This document shows, piece by piece, positions 54,901 to 63,900 of a DNA stretch of 64,000 bases. This DNA comes from Eikenella corrodens (GTDB lineage: Bacteria; Pseudomonadota; Gammaproteobacteria; Burkholderiales; Neisseriaceae): the NCBI RefSeq assembly GCF_900187105.1, contig NZ_LT906482.1:372001-436000 (forward strand), in the 5' to 3' direction. Each line of letters opens with the position of its first letter. The stretch's first letter is position 1. The position numbers were made by a program, and so were the translations under genes. The notes under the pieces are model-generated. The model saw only the letters and a program-made list of their open reading frames with translations. It searched no databases and was not told the DNA's origin.

Positions 54901-56022
54901 ATGCGCCAATGGATAAGCAACGTTTGGTATCTGGGCGGCAAGGAAATCCGCAGCTTCTTCACCGATTACGCGCTGTTTGCGCTGTTGGTGTTTATGTTCA
55001 GCTTTTCCGTGTATTCCGTGTCGCAAAACGTAACCACCGAAGTGAAAAACGCCGCGCTGGCCGTCTACGACCAAGACCGCAGCGCGCTCACCTACCGCAT
55101 CCGCGATGCCATGATCGCCCCGCAGTTCAAACAGGTAGACGACATTGACGGCAGCCGCATCGACCGCGCCATGGATTTGGGCGAATACAGCTTCGTGCTG
55201 GTTATCCCGCCCAACTACACCGCCGACCTCCTGGCCGGCAAACGCCCCGAGCTGCAATTATTGGTGGACGCCACCGCCATGTCGCAGGCCGGCGTGGGCT
55301 CGGTGTACATCGGCCAAATCGTAAACCGCGAAACGGCGGCCTATCTGGGGCGGCACGGTAACGCCGCGCCCTTCGAGCCGGTGGTGAACGTGCTGTTCAA
55401 CGAAAACCTGCGCAGCGAATGGTTTATGCCGCTCAACCAACTGGTGGGCAACGCCACCCTGCTCACCATCCTGCTGGTGGGCGCGGCCGTGATCCGCGAG
55501 CGCGAACACGGCACGATTGAGCATTTGTTGGTGATGCCGGTGGATGCGAACGAAATCGTGATGGCCAAAATCCTGGCCAACGGCCTGATTATCCTGGTTT
55601 CCTCCCTGCTCTCGCTGCTCTTGGTGGTACACCGCGCCGTGGGCGTGCCGATTAACGGCTCGTTGGCGCTGTTCGTGTTCTGCGAGGCCGTGTATCTGTT
55701 TGCCATGGCCGGGCTCGGCGTGCTGCTCGCCACCCAGGCGCCCACCATGCCGCAGTTCAGCCTGCTGTGCATCATCGTGTATATCGCCGTATTCCTGCTC
55801 TCCGGCAGCACCTCGCCCATCGAAAACCTGCCGCCCTGGCTGCGCAGCCTTTCCGAACTCTCGCCCATGACCCAATTCACCGCCCTCTCCAAAGACATCA
55901 TTTTCCGGGGCGCCGGCTGGAGCGTAATCCGCCACCGCGTAGCCATCACCGCCGTATCCGGCATCCTCTTCACCGCCATCGCCGTAATCCGCTTCCGCCG
56001 GATGCTGGCGCAGCAGAATTAG
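54901..56022 (+). CDS. ABC-2 type permease (YhhJ-like)
   Basis: A 373-aa permease with one N-terminal TM (SFFTDYALFALLVFMFSFSVYSVS), a large extracytoplasmic loop (about 45-175) and five C-terminal TMs (LLTILLVGAAVIREREHGTIEHLLVMPV and the conserved FLLSGSTSPIENLPPWL). It starts 1 nt after the preceding stop and would pair with the permease part of the RbbA-like protein to form the pore. Confidence 0.9.
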   Translation: MRQWISNVWYLGGKEIRSFFTDYALFALLVFMFSFSVYSVSQNVTTEVKNAALAVYDQDRSALTYRIRDAMIAPQFKQVDDIDGSRIDRAMDLGEYSFVLVIPPNYTADLLAGKRPELQLLVDATAMSQAGVGSVYIGQIVNRETAAYLGRHGNAAPFEPVVNVLFNENLRSEWFMPLNQLVGNATLLTILLVGAAVIREREHGTIEHLLVMPVDANEIVMAKILANGLIILVSSLLSLLLVVHRAVGVPINGSLALFVFCEAVYLFAMAGLGVLLATQAPTMPQFSLLCIIVYIAVFLLSGSTSPIENLPPWLRSLSELSPMTQFTALSKDIIFRGAGWSVIRHRVAITAVSGILFTAIAVIRFRRMLAQQN

Positions 56023-56152
56023 CGGGAGCAAGGCTACCTGAAAATACACAAATCAGGCATTCATGCCCGATAAACCCCAACCCCAAAGGCTACCTGAAAG
56101 CTTGCACATCCTGTTTCAGGTTTCAGGTAGCCCCACACCAAGGAAACCCACC

Positions 56153-57601
56153 ATGCCTACCTCCAAACTCCTCCCGATTGCTCTAGCCCTCCTCCTCACC
56201 GCCTGCACCACCACCCAAATCGACCGCCAATCCAACATCACGCTACCTGAAAATTTCCAACACACCGGCCAGGCCGATTCCGCCCCCAATTTAGCCCGCT
56301 GGTGGCAGCAATGGCCCGACCCCCAGCTTGGCCATCTCATCGAACAAGGCCTGCAATACAACCACAGCATCGCCATTGCCCGCAGCCGGCTTGAAGAAGC
56401 CCGCGCCACCTCCCGCCTGGCCGAAGCCGACCTCCTCCCCAGCGCCGGCCTAGCCGCCGATGCCAAAGGCTACCGCAACCACCGCCGCGACCCCTACCTC
56501 GGCAACGGCGGCAACCTCACCTCCGCCAGCTTCCGCGCCGCCTGGGAGCCCGACATCTTCGGCCAAAAACGCAGTGATGCCGATGCCGCCCGCGCCGCCG
56601 CCCTCGGCAGCCAAGAGCAACTCCACGGCAGCCGCCTGCTCGTCTCCGCCCAAATCGCCGAACACTACCTGCGCGCCGCCCACATCCAGCAGCAGCAAAC
56701 CCTCGTTTCCCAACAGCTCGCCACCCTGCACGAACTGGCACGCTACGCCGCCGGCCGCTTCAACGCCGGCCACGCCACCGCCCACGACACCACCGCCATT
56801 ACCGCCCAAATCCAAGCCCTGCAAGCCCGCCAAAGCACCCTCCAAGCCCAATTCGACGCCCAACAGCGCAGCATCGCCGTGCTCATCGGCCAAACCCCGC
56901 AAACCTTCCGCCTCGACAGCGACGCCATGCGCCAAGCCGCCCTGCTGCAACACCTGCCCAGCCCGCCGCAAGGCATCCGGCCCAGCAGCCTCCTCAACCA
57001 ACGCCCCGACCTGCGCGCCCGTGCCGCCGAAATCCAAGCCCGCAGCGCCCAGCTCGCCAGCGCCAAATCCGACCTCCTTCCCCGCTTCGACATCCAATTC
57101 CTCTGGCAAACCGGCCGCATCGAGCTCAACAGCGACCTCGCCCCCTTCAACCGCGCCCGCAGCGGCAACGGCGGCCTTTTCAGCATCGGCGTACAACTCC
57201 CCCTCTTCACCGCCGGCCGCATCCACGCCAACATCCAAGCCGCCGACGCCCGCCTGCAAACCGCCCTGCTGCAATACGACCAAACCCTGCTGCAAGCCCT
57301 CGCCGACGTAGACAACGCCTACCAGGCCCAACACGCCCTCAACGCCCAGCAGCAGGAATTGCAGCAGGCCGAACGCACCGCGAAGCAGCAAGTACGCAAC
57401 GACCGCCAACTCTTCCGCTACGGCCGCAAAACCCTCGACACCGCCCTGCAATCCCAGCTCAACGCCCACGGCTTCAGCCAAAACCTGCTCGACAACCAAC
57501 TCGCCTCCGGCCTCAACCTGCTCAACCTCTACAAAGCCATCGGCAGCGGCTGGCAGGAAGAAGGCAACCAGCCCGAAGCAGCCGAAACGGCAGCTAAATA
57601 G
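56153..57601 (+). CDS. NodT-family outer-membrane efflux lipoprotein
   Basis: A 482-aa TolC-like factor with signal LLPIALALLLTAC (lipobox LTAC). Two OEP repeats give the long periplasmic helices (SRLEEARATSRLAEADLLPSAG, RLLVSAQIAEHYLRAA, QKLFR-like NDRQLFRYGRKTLDTALQSQL). It completes the HlyD/ABC/permease set as the outer-membrane exit duct. ATG 56153 has AAGGAAA upstream; an opening at 56063 runs through two DUS. Ends at a bidirectional DUS terminator. Confidence 0.92.
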   Translation: MPTSKLLPIALALLLTACTTTQIDRQSNITLPENFQHTGQADSAPNLARWWQQWPDPQLGHLIEQGLQYNHSIAIARSRLEEARATSRLAEADLLPSAGLAADAKGYRNHRRDPYLGNGGNLTSASFRAAWEPDIFGQKRSDADAARAAALGSQEQLHGSRLLVSAQIAEHYLRAAHIQQQQTLVSQQLATLHELARYAAGRFNAGHATAHDTTAITAQIQALQARQSTLQAQFDAQQRSIAVLIGQTPQTFRLDSDAMRQAALLQHLPSPPQGIRPSSLLNQRPDLRARAAEIQARSAQLASAKSDLLPRFDIQFLWQTGRIELNSDLAPFNRARSGNGGLFSIGVQLPLFTAGRIHANIQAADARLQTALLQYDQTLLQALADVDNAYQAQHALNAQQQELQQAERTAKQQVRNDRQLFRYGRKTLDTALQSQLNAHGFSQNLLDNQLASGLNLLNLYKAIGSGWQEEGNQPEAAETAAK

Positions 57602-57602
57602 T

Positions 57603-57640
57603 AAAACAGGCTACCTGAAACTTTTCAGGTAGCCTGTTTT
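57603..57640. terminator. Bidirectional DUS terminator
   Basis: AAAACAGGCTACCTGAAA-CT-TTTCAGGTAGCCTGTTTT, 18-bp perfect stem with A- and T-runs on both sides, between nodT and the convergent cueR. Confidence 0.92.
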
Positions 57641-57657
57641 CATTCCGCCAATGCCGC

Positions 57658-58050
57658 CTAGCGCTCCTCCAGCCCGGCCAAAATCGCGCAATCCGGACAA
57701 TCGTCTCCCGCGCAGGCGTCGTGCCAGCGTTGCAGCTCGGCCACCATGCCCTGCAGGCGTTCGATTTTAGCTTCCAGCTCGGCAATGTGCCGCGCGGTGA
57801 GCGTTTTCACTTCGCGGCTGGTGCGCTGCGGATTGTGTTGCAGGCTCAAAAGCTGCCCGATCTGCGGCAGCGAAAAGCCCACTTCCCGCGCATGGCGGAT
57901 AAAGCGCAGCCGGGCAAGGTCGGCCTGGCCGTAGCGACGGTAGCCCGCTTCGCTACGCGCGGCCGGGGCGATTAGGCCGTGCTTTTCGTAGTCGCGGATT
58001 TGTTTGGCGGAAAGGCCGCTTTCGGCTGCGGCCTGGCTGATGTTCATCAT
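57658..58050 (-). CDS. cueR: Copper-responsive MerR regulator CueR
   Basis: A 130-aa MerR-family regulator that senses Cu(I)/Ag(I). Winged HTH: MNISQAAAESGLSAKQIRDYEKHGLIAPAARSEAGYRRYG, a dimerisation helix, and a metal loop CAGDDCPDCAIL. The CxxxxCPxC spacing (Cys112-Cys117) matches CueR. ATG 58050 or 58047. It is divergent from copZ, with its likely operator between. Confidence 0.93.
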   Translation of the reverse strand: MMNISQAAAESGLSAKQIRDYEKHGLIAPAARSEAGYRRYGQADLARLRFIRHAREVGFSLPQIGQLLSLQHNPQRTSREVKTLTARHIAELEAKIERLQGMVAELQRWHDACAGDDCPDCAILAGLEER

Positions 58051-58055
58051 GATGC

Positions 58056-58086
58056 TTGACCTTTACTTCGGGTGAAGCTTTATAGT
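58056..58086 (+). promoter_or_regulatory. CueR-type copZ-copA promoter
   Basis: -35 TTGACC (58056-58061), a 19-nt spacer and -10 TATAGT (58081-58086). A 19-bp spacer is the hallmark of MerR-family promoters, and it contains the dyad CTTC-GGGT-GAAG at its centre. Only 6 nt separate it from the cueR start. Confidence 0.82.
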
Positions 58087-58196
58087 GGCGGCACTTAACG
58101 GGAAAGCAAGAGCAGACCATCATTTCAGGCTACCTGAAAGTTTTAGCGGCAATGGGCTTTAAAATTTCAGCCTCATTCCAACAGAAAGGAAACCCT

Positions 58197-58406
58197 ATGC
58201 AAACCATCACATTAAACATTGAAGGCATGACCTGCGGCGGCTGCGTGAAAAGCGTTACCCGCATTCTCGAAGGCGTAAACGGCGTGACCAAGGCCGAAGT
58301 GAGCCTGGAACAAAAAAACGCCGTGATTGAATTCGACCCCGCCCTCACTAGCCCCGCCGCGCTGATAGAGGCGGTGGAAGACGGCGGTTTTGATGCGGCT
58401 TTGTAA
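58197..58406 (+). CDS. copZ: Copper chaperone CopZ
   Basis: A 69-aa heavy-metal-associated (HMA) protein: IEGMTCGGCVKSVTRILEGVNGVTKAEVSLEQKNAVIEF, with Cu(I)-binding MTCGGC. It hands copper to CopA. ATG 58197 has AAAGGAAACCCT before it; an in-frame extension to 58152 overlaps a DUS. Part of the cueR-regulated operon. Confidence 0.93.
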   Translation: MQTITLNIEGMTCGGCVKSVTRILEGVNGVTKAEVSLEQKNAVIEFDPALTSPAALIEAVEDGGFDAAL

Positions 58407-58502
58407 ACCGAATCGCAACGAATTGACTGCAACACCCCAAAGGCTACCTGAAAACCCCGCTCCGCTTTTTTCAGGTGGCCTCACACCAGCCAAGGGAAGA
58501 AC

Positions 58503-60668
58503 ATGCAACAAAAAGTCCGTTTCCAAATCGAAGGCATGACCTGTCAGGCATGCGCTTCGCGCATTGAAAAAGTGTTGAACAAAAAAAACTTTGTCGAATC
58601 GGCGGGGGTGAACTTCGCCAGCGAGGAGGCGCAGGTGGTGTTTGACGACAGCCAAACCTCCGCCGCCGACATCGCCAAAATCATCGAGAAAACCGGTTAC
58701 GGTGCAAAAGAAAAAATAGAAGACGCGCTGCCGCAACCCGAAGAAACCGCGCATATCGGCTGGCGGCTGTGGCTGCTGTTCGCCATCAACGTCCCATTCC
58801 TTATCGGCATGGCGGGGATGATGATTGGCAGACACGATTGGATGATTCCGCCGTTGTGGCAATTCGTGCTGGCAAGCGTGGTGCAGCTTTGGCTGGCGGT
58901 GCCGTTTTACAAAAGCGCCTGGGCGAGTATTAAAGGCGGGCTGGCGAATATGGACGTGCTCGTTACCATCGGCACGGTGTCGATTTACCTGTATTCCGTC
59001 TATATGCTGTTTTTCAGCCCGCACGCGGCGCACGGCATGGCGCATGTGTATTTTGAAGCGGGCGTGATGGTGATTGGGTTTGTGTCGCTGGGTAAGTTTT
59101 TGGAACACCGCACCAAAAAATCCAGCCTGAACAGCTTGGGTTTGCTGCTGAAACTCACGCCGACCCAAGTCAACGTACAACGCGATGGCGAATGGGAACA
59201 ACTGCCCATCGACAAAGTGCAAATCGGCGACCTGATCCGCGCCAATCACGGCGAACGCATTGCCGCCGACGGCATTATCGAAAGCGGCAGCGGCTGGGCG
59301 GACGAGAGCCACCTCACCGGTGAATCCAACCCCGAAGAGAAAAAGGCGGGCGGCAAAGTGTTGGCGGGCGCGCTGATGACTGAAGGCAGCGTGGTGTACC
59401 GCGCCACGCAGCTCGGCAGCCAAACCCTGCTCGGCGACATGATGAACGCGCTATCTGAAGCGCAGGGCAGCAAGGCGCCGATTGCGCGTGTGGCGGACAA
59501 GGCGGCGGCGGTGTTCGTGCCTGCCGTCGTGGGCATCGCGCTTTTGACCTTTATCGCCACTTGGCTGGTGAAAGGCGATTGGACGATTGCGCTGATGCAC
59601 GCCGTTGCCGTTTTGGTGATTGCCTGTCCGTGCGCGCTCGGTCTGGCGACGCCCGCCGCGATTATGGTCGGCATGGGCAAAGCGGTGAAACACGGTATTT
59701 GGTTTAAAGACGCAGCGGCGATGGAAGAAGCCGCCCACGTCGATGCCGTCGTGTTGGACAAAACCGGCACGCTGACCGAAGGCAGGCCGCAGGTTGCCGC
59801 CGTTTATTGCGTTCCCGACAGCGGCTTTGACGAAGACGCTTTGTACCGCATCGCCGCCGCCGTTGAACAAAACGCCGCCCACCCACTCGCCCACGCTATT
59901 GTCTCCGCCGCCCAAGCGCGCGGTTTGGAAATCCCCACTGCACAAAACGCGCAAACCGTTGTCGGCGCAGGCATTACCGCCGAAGTCGAAGGAGTGGGCT
60001 TGGTGAAAGCGGGCAAACTTGATTTTGCCGAATTAAGGCTACCTGAAAACCTTTCAGACGACGTCTGGCACATCGCAAGCATCGTCGCCGTTTCCGCCAA
60101 CGGCAAACCCATCGGTGCATTCGCACTCGCCGACGCGTTGAAAACCGACACCGCCGAAGCCATAGACCGTCTGAAAAAACACGGCATTGACGTTTACATT
60201 ATGAGCGGCGACAACCAAGGCACGGTCGAATACGTCGCCAAACAACTGGGCATCGCACACGCCTTCGGCAACATGAGTCCGCGCGACAAGGCCGCCGAAG
60301 TGCAAAAACTCAAAGCCGCCGGCAAAACCGTGGCAATGGTCGGCGACGGCATCAACGACGCGCCTGCGCTCGCCGCCGCTAACGTCAGCTTCGCCATGAA
60401 AGGCGGCGCGGACGTTGCCGAACACACCGCATCTGCCACACTGATGCAGCATTCGGTCAACCAGCTCGCCGATGCCCTGCTGGTGTCGCAGGCGACTTTG
60501 AAAAACATCAAGCAAAACCTATTTTTCGCCTTCTTCTACAATATCTTGGGCATCCCGCTCGCCGCACTCGGCTTCTTAAATCCCGTCATCGCAGGCGCGG
60601 CCATGGCGGCAAGTTCGGTGTCGGTGTTGGGCAATGCGTTAAGGTTGAAACGGGTGAAGATTGAGTAA
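58503..60668 (+). CDS. copA: Copper-exporting P-type ATPase CopA
   Basis: A 721-aa P1B-type ATPase that exports Cu(I). One N-terminal HMA domain (EGMTCQACASRIEKVL, Cys14 and Cys17), eight TMs, ion-binding CPC (VLVIACPCALGLATP), phosphorylation DKTGT, HP motif (NAAHPLAHA) and GDGINDAPALAAA. It contains one host DUS (about 60038, LRLPEN) and, next to it, TTCAGACGAC, a muc-dialect DUS core. A host-unlike AGGTCGTCTGAA follows at 60675. Base use differs from neighbours, so part of it may derive from a Neisseria donor. Confidence 0.95.
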   Translation: MQQKVRFQIEGMTCQACASRIEKVLNKKNFVESAGVNFASEEAQVVFDDSQTSAADIAKIIEKTGYGAKEKIEDALPQPEETAHIGWRLWLLFAINVPFLIGMAGMMIGRHDWMIPPLWQFVLASVVQLWLAVPFYKSAWASIKGGLANMDVLVTIGTVSIYLYSVYMLFFSPHAAHGMAHVYFEAGVMVIGFVSLGKFLEHRTKKSSLNSLGLLLKLTPTQVNVQRDGEWEQLPIDKVQIGDLIRANHGERIAADGIIESGSGWADESHLTGESNPEEKKAGGKVLAGALMTEGSVVYRATQLGSQTLLGDMMNALSEAQGSKAPIARVADKAAAVFVPAVVGIALLTFIATWLVKGDWTIALMHAVAVLVIACPCALGLATPAAIMVGMGKAVKHGIWFKDAAAMEEAAHVDAVVLDKTGTLTEGRPQVAAVYCVPDSGFDEDALYRIAAAVEQNAAHPLAHAIVSAAQARGLEIPTAQNAQTVVGAGITAEVEGVGLVKAGKLDFAELRLPENLSDDVWHIASIVAVSANGKPIGAFALADALKTDTAEAIDRLKKHGIDVYIMSGDNQGTVEYVAKQLGIAHAFGNMSPRDKAAEVQKLKAAGKTVAMVGDGINDAPALAAANVSFAMKGGADVAEHTASATLMQHSVNQLADALLVSQATLKNIKQNLFFAFFYNILGIPLAALGFLNPVIAGAAMAASSVSVLGNALRLKRVKIE

Positions 60669-60740
60669 TATGGGAAAGGTCGTCTGAAACGCATACGCCC
60701 AATTTCATTTTTCAGGTAGCCTCAAACTAGGAATCAACCG

Positions 60741-61100
60741 ATGAAAAGTTATACACTCGATATTCCCCACTTTGAATACCCTGAATCATTTCAAAAAATT
60801 GTCGAACTGAATTTAGTCGATTTCGATATTTGGCATCTGCTCGATAGTCATTGGGCAGCCGAACTATACCGAGGCTTGCAAACGCGCTATCCCAATAGAA
60901 AACTGATTCCCTTCGCCAAACGCAGCGATTGCGATGACACTGCCTGCTTCGAAATCGGCAAAGGCGGCAAAGTCCAACTAATCCACGACTTTGCCCTCCC
61001 CGGCTGGGAGCAGCGTCAAGAATTCCCCGATTGCTGGGCATGGCTTGCTCAAGCGGTAAACGACATGATTGAATACAATCGGGAAGGCGGCATCCTGTAA
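60741..61100 (+). CDS. Small SUKH/SMI1-like protein (candidate)
   Basis: A 119-aa acidic protein: SFQKIVELNLVDFDIWHLLDSHWAAEL, then PFAKRSDCDDTACFEIGKGGKVQLIHDFALPGWEQR. The FAxRxDxDDxACF and IHDFAxPGWEQR pattern is one I associate with SUKH/SMI1-KNR4-type immunity proteins, but this is a tentative call. No toxin gene is nearby. Lower GC than its neighbours. It lies just after the copper operon and a mixed pair of DUS dialects, consistent with an accessory insertion. Confidence 0.5.
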   Translation: MKSYTLDIPHFEYPESFQKIVELNLVDFDIWHLLDSHWAAELYRGLQTRYPNRKLIPFAKRSDCDDTACFEIGKGGKVQLIHDFALPGWEQRQEFPDCWAWLAQAVNDMIEYNREGGIL

Positions 61101-61207
61101 ACATCAAACCGGCTGATGGGCAAACATCCATTTTCAGGTAGCCTGCCTTGAAAACCGCCGCATATGCCAGCAAAATAACATCCCGCCCCACCTAAAGGAC
61201 ATCAGCC

Positions 61208-61972
61208 ATGTGGAAACTCCTCATCCTCACCGCCACCACCATTGCCTCCCCGGTTTACGCTCAAACCTGCGCCCAAGCCGATGCTGCGCTGGCGCAAGCC
61301 TACACGCAGATGAAAGAAGGCGGCAGCCACAGCTATGCAGGCTCAGCCAACGAAAATCAGCGCGAAACCGCCGAAACCCGTTTTCACCAAACCCTTTCCA
61401 CCTATCTGCAACAGTCCGATTCCTGGGCATGCCGTTTCCCCAGAACCACCAGAGCCGGCATCATCATCCACACAGCGCCCAATGGCCGCCTACGCAGTTT
61501 CAGCTGGGATGCCCAAAGCGGTGGCACCCTGCGTGAATACCACAACCTACTCCAATACCGCACCCCATCCGGCCGCAGCGCCACCCAAAAAGGCGAAGGC
61601 ATCCTAACCGGCATCTACTCCGACACACTCGGCCAACACGGCACTGCCTATTTCGTCACCAGCATAGGCAAATACAGCAACACCCTCTACGGGCAGAGCC
61701 TGTCGGTTTGGCAGATCAGCAACGACGGCCTGCGCCCGCTCAACATTATCCGCACCAGCAAAGCCACCAACACGCTCTCCTATGAATACAGCGCCAGCCA
61801 TAGCGGTAGAAATGAAGATTTTGCCTACGACGCCCGCAGCAAAACCATCAGCTTCCCGCTGGTGCCGAAAGCAGATGCCAACCACCCTGATGCAGCATAT
61901 GGTGCAGCACAAGTCAGCAACCGCCGCATCCGCTACCGCTTCAACGGTGAGCAATTTGTCCGTTTAAATTGA
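61208..61972 (+). CDS. Exported protein, paralogue 1
   Basis: A 254-aa protein with a Sec signal (MWKLLILTATTIASPVYA, cut after VYA). Mature part: FHQTLSTYLQQSDSWACRFP, RAGIIIHTAPNGRLRSFSWD, a C-terminal RRIRYRFNGEQFVRL. It shares SWACRF, the RAGxIIHxxxxGRxRS segment and the final RxxYRFNGxxFV with the protein at 62037, so the two are paralogues. Two Cys are conserved near the N-terminus. Function unknown. Confidence 0.72.
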   Translation: MWKLLILTATTIASPVYAQTCAQADAALAQAYTQMKEGGSHSYAGSANENQRETAETRFHQTLSTYLQQSDSWACRFPRTTRAGIIIHTAPNGRLRSFSWDAQSGGTLREYHNLLQYRTPSGRSATQKGEGILTGIYSDTLGQHGTAYFVTSIGKYSNTLYGQSLSVWQISNDGLRPLNIIRTSKATNTLSYEYSASHSGRNEDFAYDARSKTISFPLVPKADANHPDAAYGAAQVSNRRIRYRFNGEQFVRLN

Positions 61973-61998
61973 AACCGCCAACCATACCGCCCAACACT

Positions 61999-62027
61999 TT
62001 TCAGGTAGCCCCAAAGGCTACCTGAAA
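61999..62027 (+). terminator. DUS inverted pair between the paralogues
   Basis: TTTCAGGTAGCC and GGCTACCTGAAA with a 5-nt loop, 26 nt after the first paralogue and 9 nt before the second. Confidence 0.65.
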
Positions 62028-62036
62028 CCCACCGCC

Positions 62037-62705
62037 ATGCTCCGCCACGCCCTCATCGCCCTGCAAACCCTCTTCGCTACCCCGCTGCATGCCCGCCATG
62101 CCGCCAAAACCGATGCCGCCCTCGCTGCCGCCCTGCAACACAACGGCAGCCAACCAGCCAGCCTCTTCGCCGAGCAGCTAGAAGGCTACCTGAAAACCGC
62201 CGAATCCTGGGCCTGCCGTTTCAGCCAAACCCGCGCTGCAGGCCTGATTATCCACAGCAGCGCCGACGGCCGCGTGCGCAGTCTCACCCCGCCGCACAGC
62301 CACACCAGCCTGCTCCAAGCCCGCAGCCCAAGCGGCCACACCAGCGTGCAAACCCTGCCCGGCCACATCGAACGCCTGCACACCCTCCGCCTCAACGGCT
62401 ACGGCCACGCCTACCTCCTGTTCACCGAGCAGACCAATGGCGACCACACCGAAAAATCCCTCGTCCTCCTCCACTTCGCCGCAGAGCAGCTCCAAGCCCT
62501 GCCCATCATCCAAACCGCCCCCGCCGCCGACCCCACCCACCACCTCAACATCGCCTACAGCGGCCAACACACCAACAACTACTTCTTCTATGAGCCCGGC
62601 AGCCACACCATCAGCCAGCCGCAAATCAGCAGCCATACCCACACCCCCACCAACCGCCGCCTCAAATACCGCTTCAACGGCCAACTATTCGTGCCGCACA
62701 GTTAA
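62037..62705 (+). CDS. Exported protein, paralogue 2
   Basis: A 222-aa protein with a weak signal (MLRHALIALQTLFATPLHA). Mature part: LFAEQLEGYLKTAESWACRF, RAAGLIIHSSADGRVRSLT, C-terminal RRLKYRFNGQLFV. A host DUS encodes GYLKT. It is shorter than its paralogue in the middle and has lost part of the N-terminal helix. No ribosome-binding site is obvious because a DUS hairpin occupies that place. Function unknown. Confidence 0.68.
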   Translation: MLRHALIALQTLFATPLHARHAAKTDAALAAALQHNGSQPASLFAEQLEGYLKTAESWACRFSQTRAAGLIIHSSADGRVRSLTPPHSHTSLLQARSPSGHTSVQTLPGHIERLHTLRLNGYGHAYLLFTEQTNGDHTEKSLVLLHFAAEQLQALPIIQTAPAADPTHHLNIAYSGQHTNNYFFYEPGSHTISQPQISSHTHTPTNRRLKYRFNGQLFVPHS

Positions 62706-62715
62706 ACCAACAATG

Positions 62716-62753
62716 AGGCTACCTGAAAACCGTTCTTCATTTTCAGGTAGCCT
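62716..62753 (+). terminator. DUS hairpin before tonB
   Basis: AGGCTACCTGAAAA and TTTTCAGGTAGCCT with a 10-nt loop, 10 nt after the second paralogue. Confidence 0.7.
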
Positions 62754-62892
62754 TAAATCTAGCATTTAAATTCCCCACCCTCTCACATCATTCCGGCCAA
62801 GCATTCTTTCGCCTGAAGTACCTGCCACTTTCAGCAAGCAAATAAAAACCACTTGCAAACAAAAATGGTTCGCACTAATATGCCGCCCTATC

Positions 62893-63849
62893 ATGCAAAA
62901 CGAAAACCGTCTTTTATCCCCGATTGCGCTCTTATTCGTGATCGCTGCCCATGCCCTGCTGTATTGGCTGTTGATCTCGATTAAGCCGCCGCAACTGCCG
63001 CCCGAACCGCCCGGGCTGAGCTTTGTTGATCTCGGCGAGATTGGCGGCGGGGGCGGGGGCGGCGGTACGGGTGGCGACACCATATCCGAAGACGAGCCAC
63101 CTGCCGGGCCGCCGGAGCAAACCCCGCCCGAAGCGCCCAAACCTGAACAGCCCAAACCGCAGCCGGCCAAGCCCGTGCCGGAACAGCGCGCGCAAATCAA
63201 ACCGGTGGAACGGCAAGACAAACCCGCCGATATCGTTCAGCCCAAACCTGCCGAGCCGAAACCCGAGCCCAAACCGCAGCCTCAAGCGCAACCCCGCCCC
63301 GAACCCCAGCCGCAGGCGCAGCCTGAGCGGTCTATTGCCCCTGCCAACCCCGGTGCAGGCCATAGCGCCAACGCAGGCGGTGGCGGTGGCGGCAAAGGTA
63401 CGCCTTCCGCCGGAGAAGGTGGTGGCAGCGGTGGCGGCAAAGGCACCGGTGTCGGCTCCGGCGAAGGCAGCGGACGCGGCCCCGGTTCCGGCTCCGGCGA
63501 AGGCGGCGGCCACGGCAGCGGGCGTGGTACGGGTAATGGTTCCGGTACCGGCCAAGGAGGTGGCGGCGACAGCGCGCCCACCCACCTTGGCGGCTACCTG
63601 AATAACCCGAAACCGCCCTATCCGAAGCAACTGGAAGAAGAAGGCATCAGCGGCACGGTAAAACTGCGCGTGATGGTGGAAGCCAACGGCAAGCCTTCCA
63701 GCGTGGAAATCGTTTCCGCCTCCCATCCGCTGTTCGGCAGATCAGCAGCCGACACCGTGCGCCAGAGCTATACCTTCGTTCCGGCCAAACGCAACGGCCA
63801 GCCGGTGCGCCAGAGCTATACTTTTACCTTGCGTTTTAAAGCCCCTTAA
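62893..63849 (+). CDS. tonB: Energy transducer TonB
   Basis: A 318-aa TonB. N-terminal anchor (LLSPIALLFVIAAHALLYWLLI), a Pro/Lys/Glu-rich stretch (about 75-150, PKPEPKPQPQAQPRPEPQ), then an unusual Gly/Ser-rich stretch (about 155-230), and the C-terminal TonB domain (LNNPKPPYPKQLEEEGISGTVKLRVMVEANGKPSSVEIVSASH, ending FVPAKRNGQPVRQSYTFTLRF). It powers outer-membrane receptors with ExbB-ExbD. A short Gly run also follows the anchor. No obvious Fur box was found upstream. Confidence 0.93.
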   Translation: MQNENRLLSPIALLFVIAAHALLYWLLISIKPPQLPPEPPGLSFVDLGEIGGGGGGGGTGGDTISEDEPPAGPPEQTPPEAPKPEQPKPQPAKPVPEQRAQIKPVERQDKPADIVQPKPAEPKPEPKPQPQAQPRPEPQPQAQPERSIAPANPGAGHSANAGGGGGGKGTPSAGEGGGSGGGKGTGVGSGEGSGRGPGSGSGEGGGHGSGRGTGNGSGTGQGGGGDSAPTHLGGYLNNPKPPYPKQLEEEGISGTVKLRVMVEANGKPSSVEIVSASHPLFGRSAADTVRQSYTFVPAKRNGQPVRQSYTFTLRFKAP

Positions 63850-63900
63850 AAACCCAACTAAACTAATTACCCAATCTCATTACCTTATATTAGGAATATC

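Noticed and set aside
62780-62892. Fur box before tonB
   Set aside because: The AT-rich stretch before 62893 has no convincing 19-bp dyad; a matrix search would be needed.
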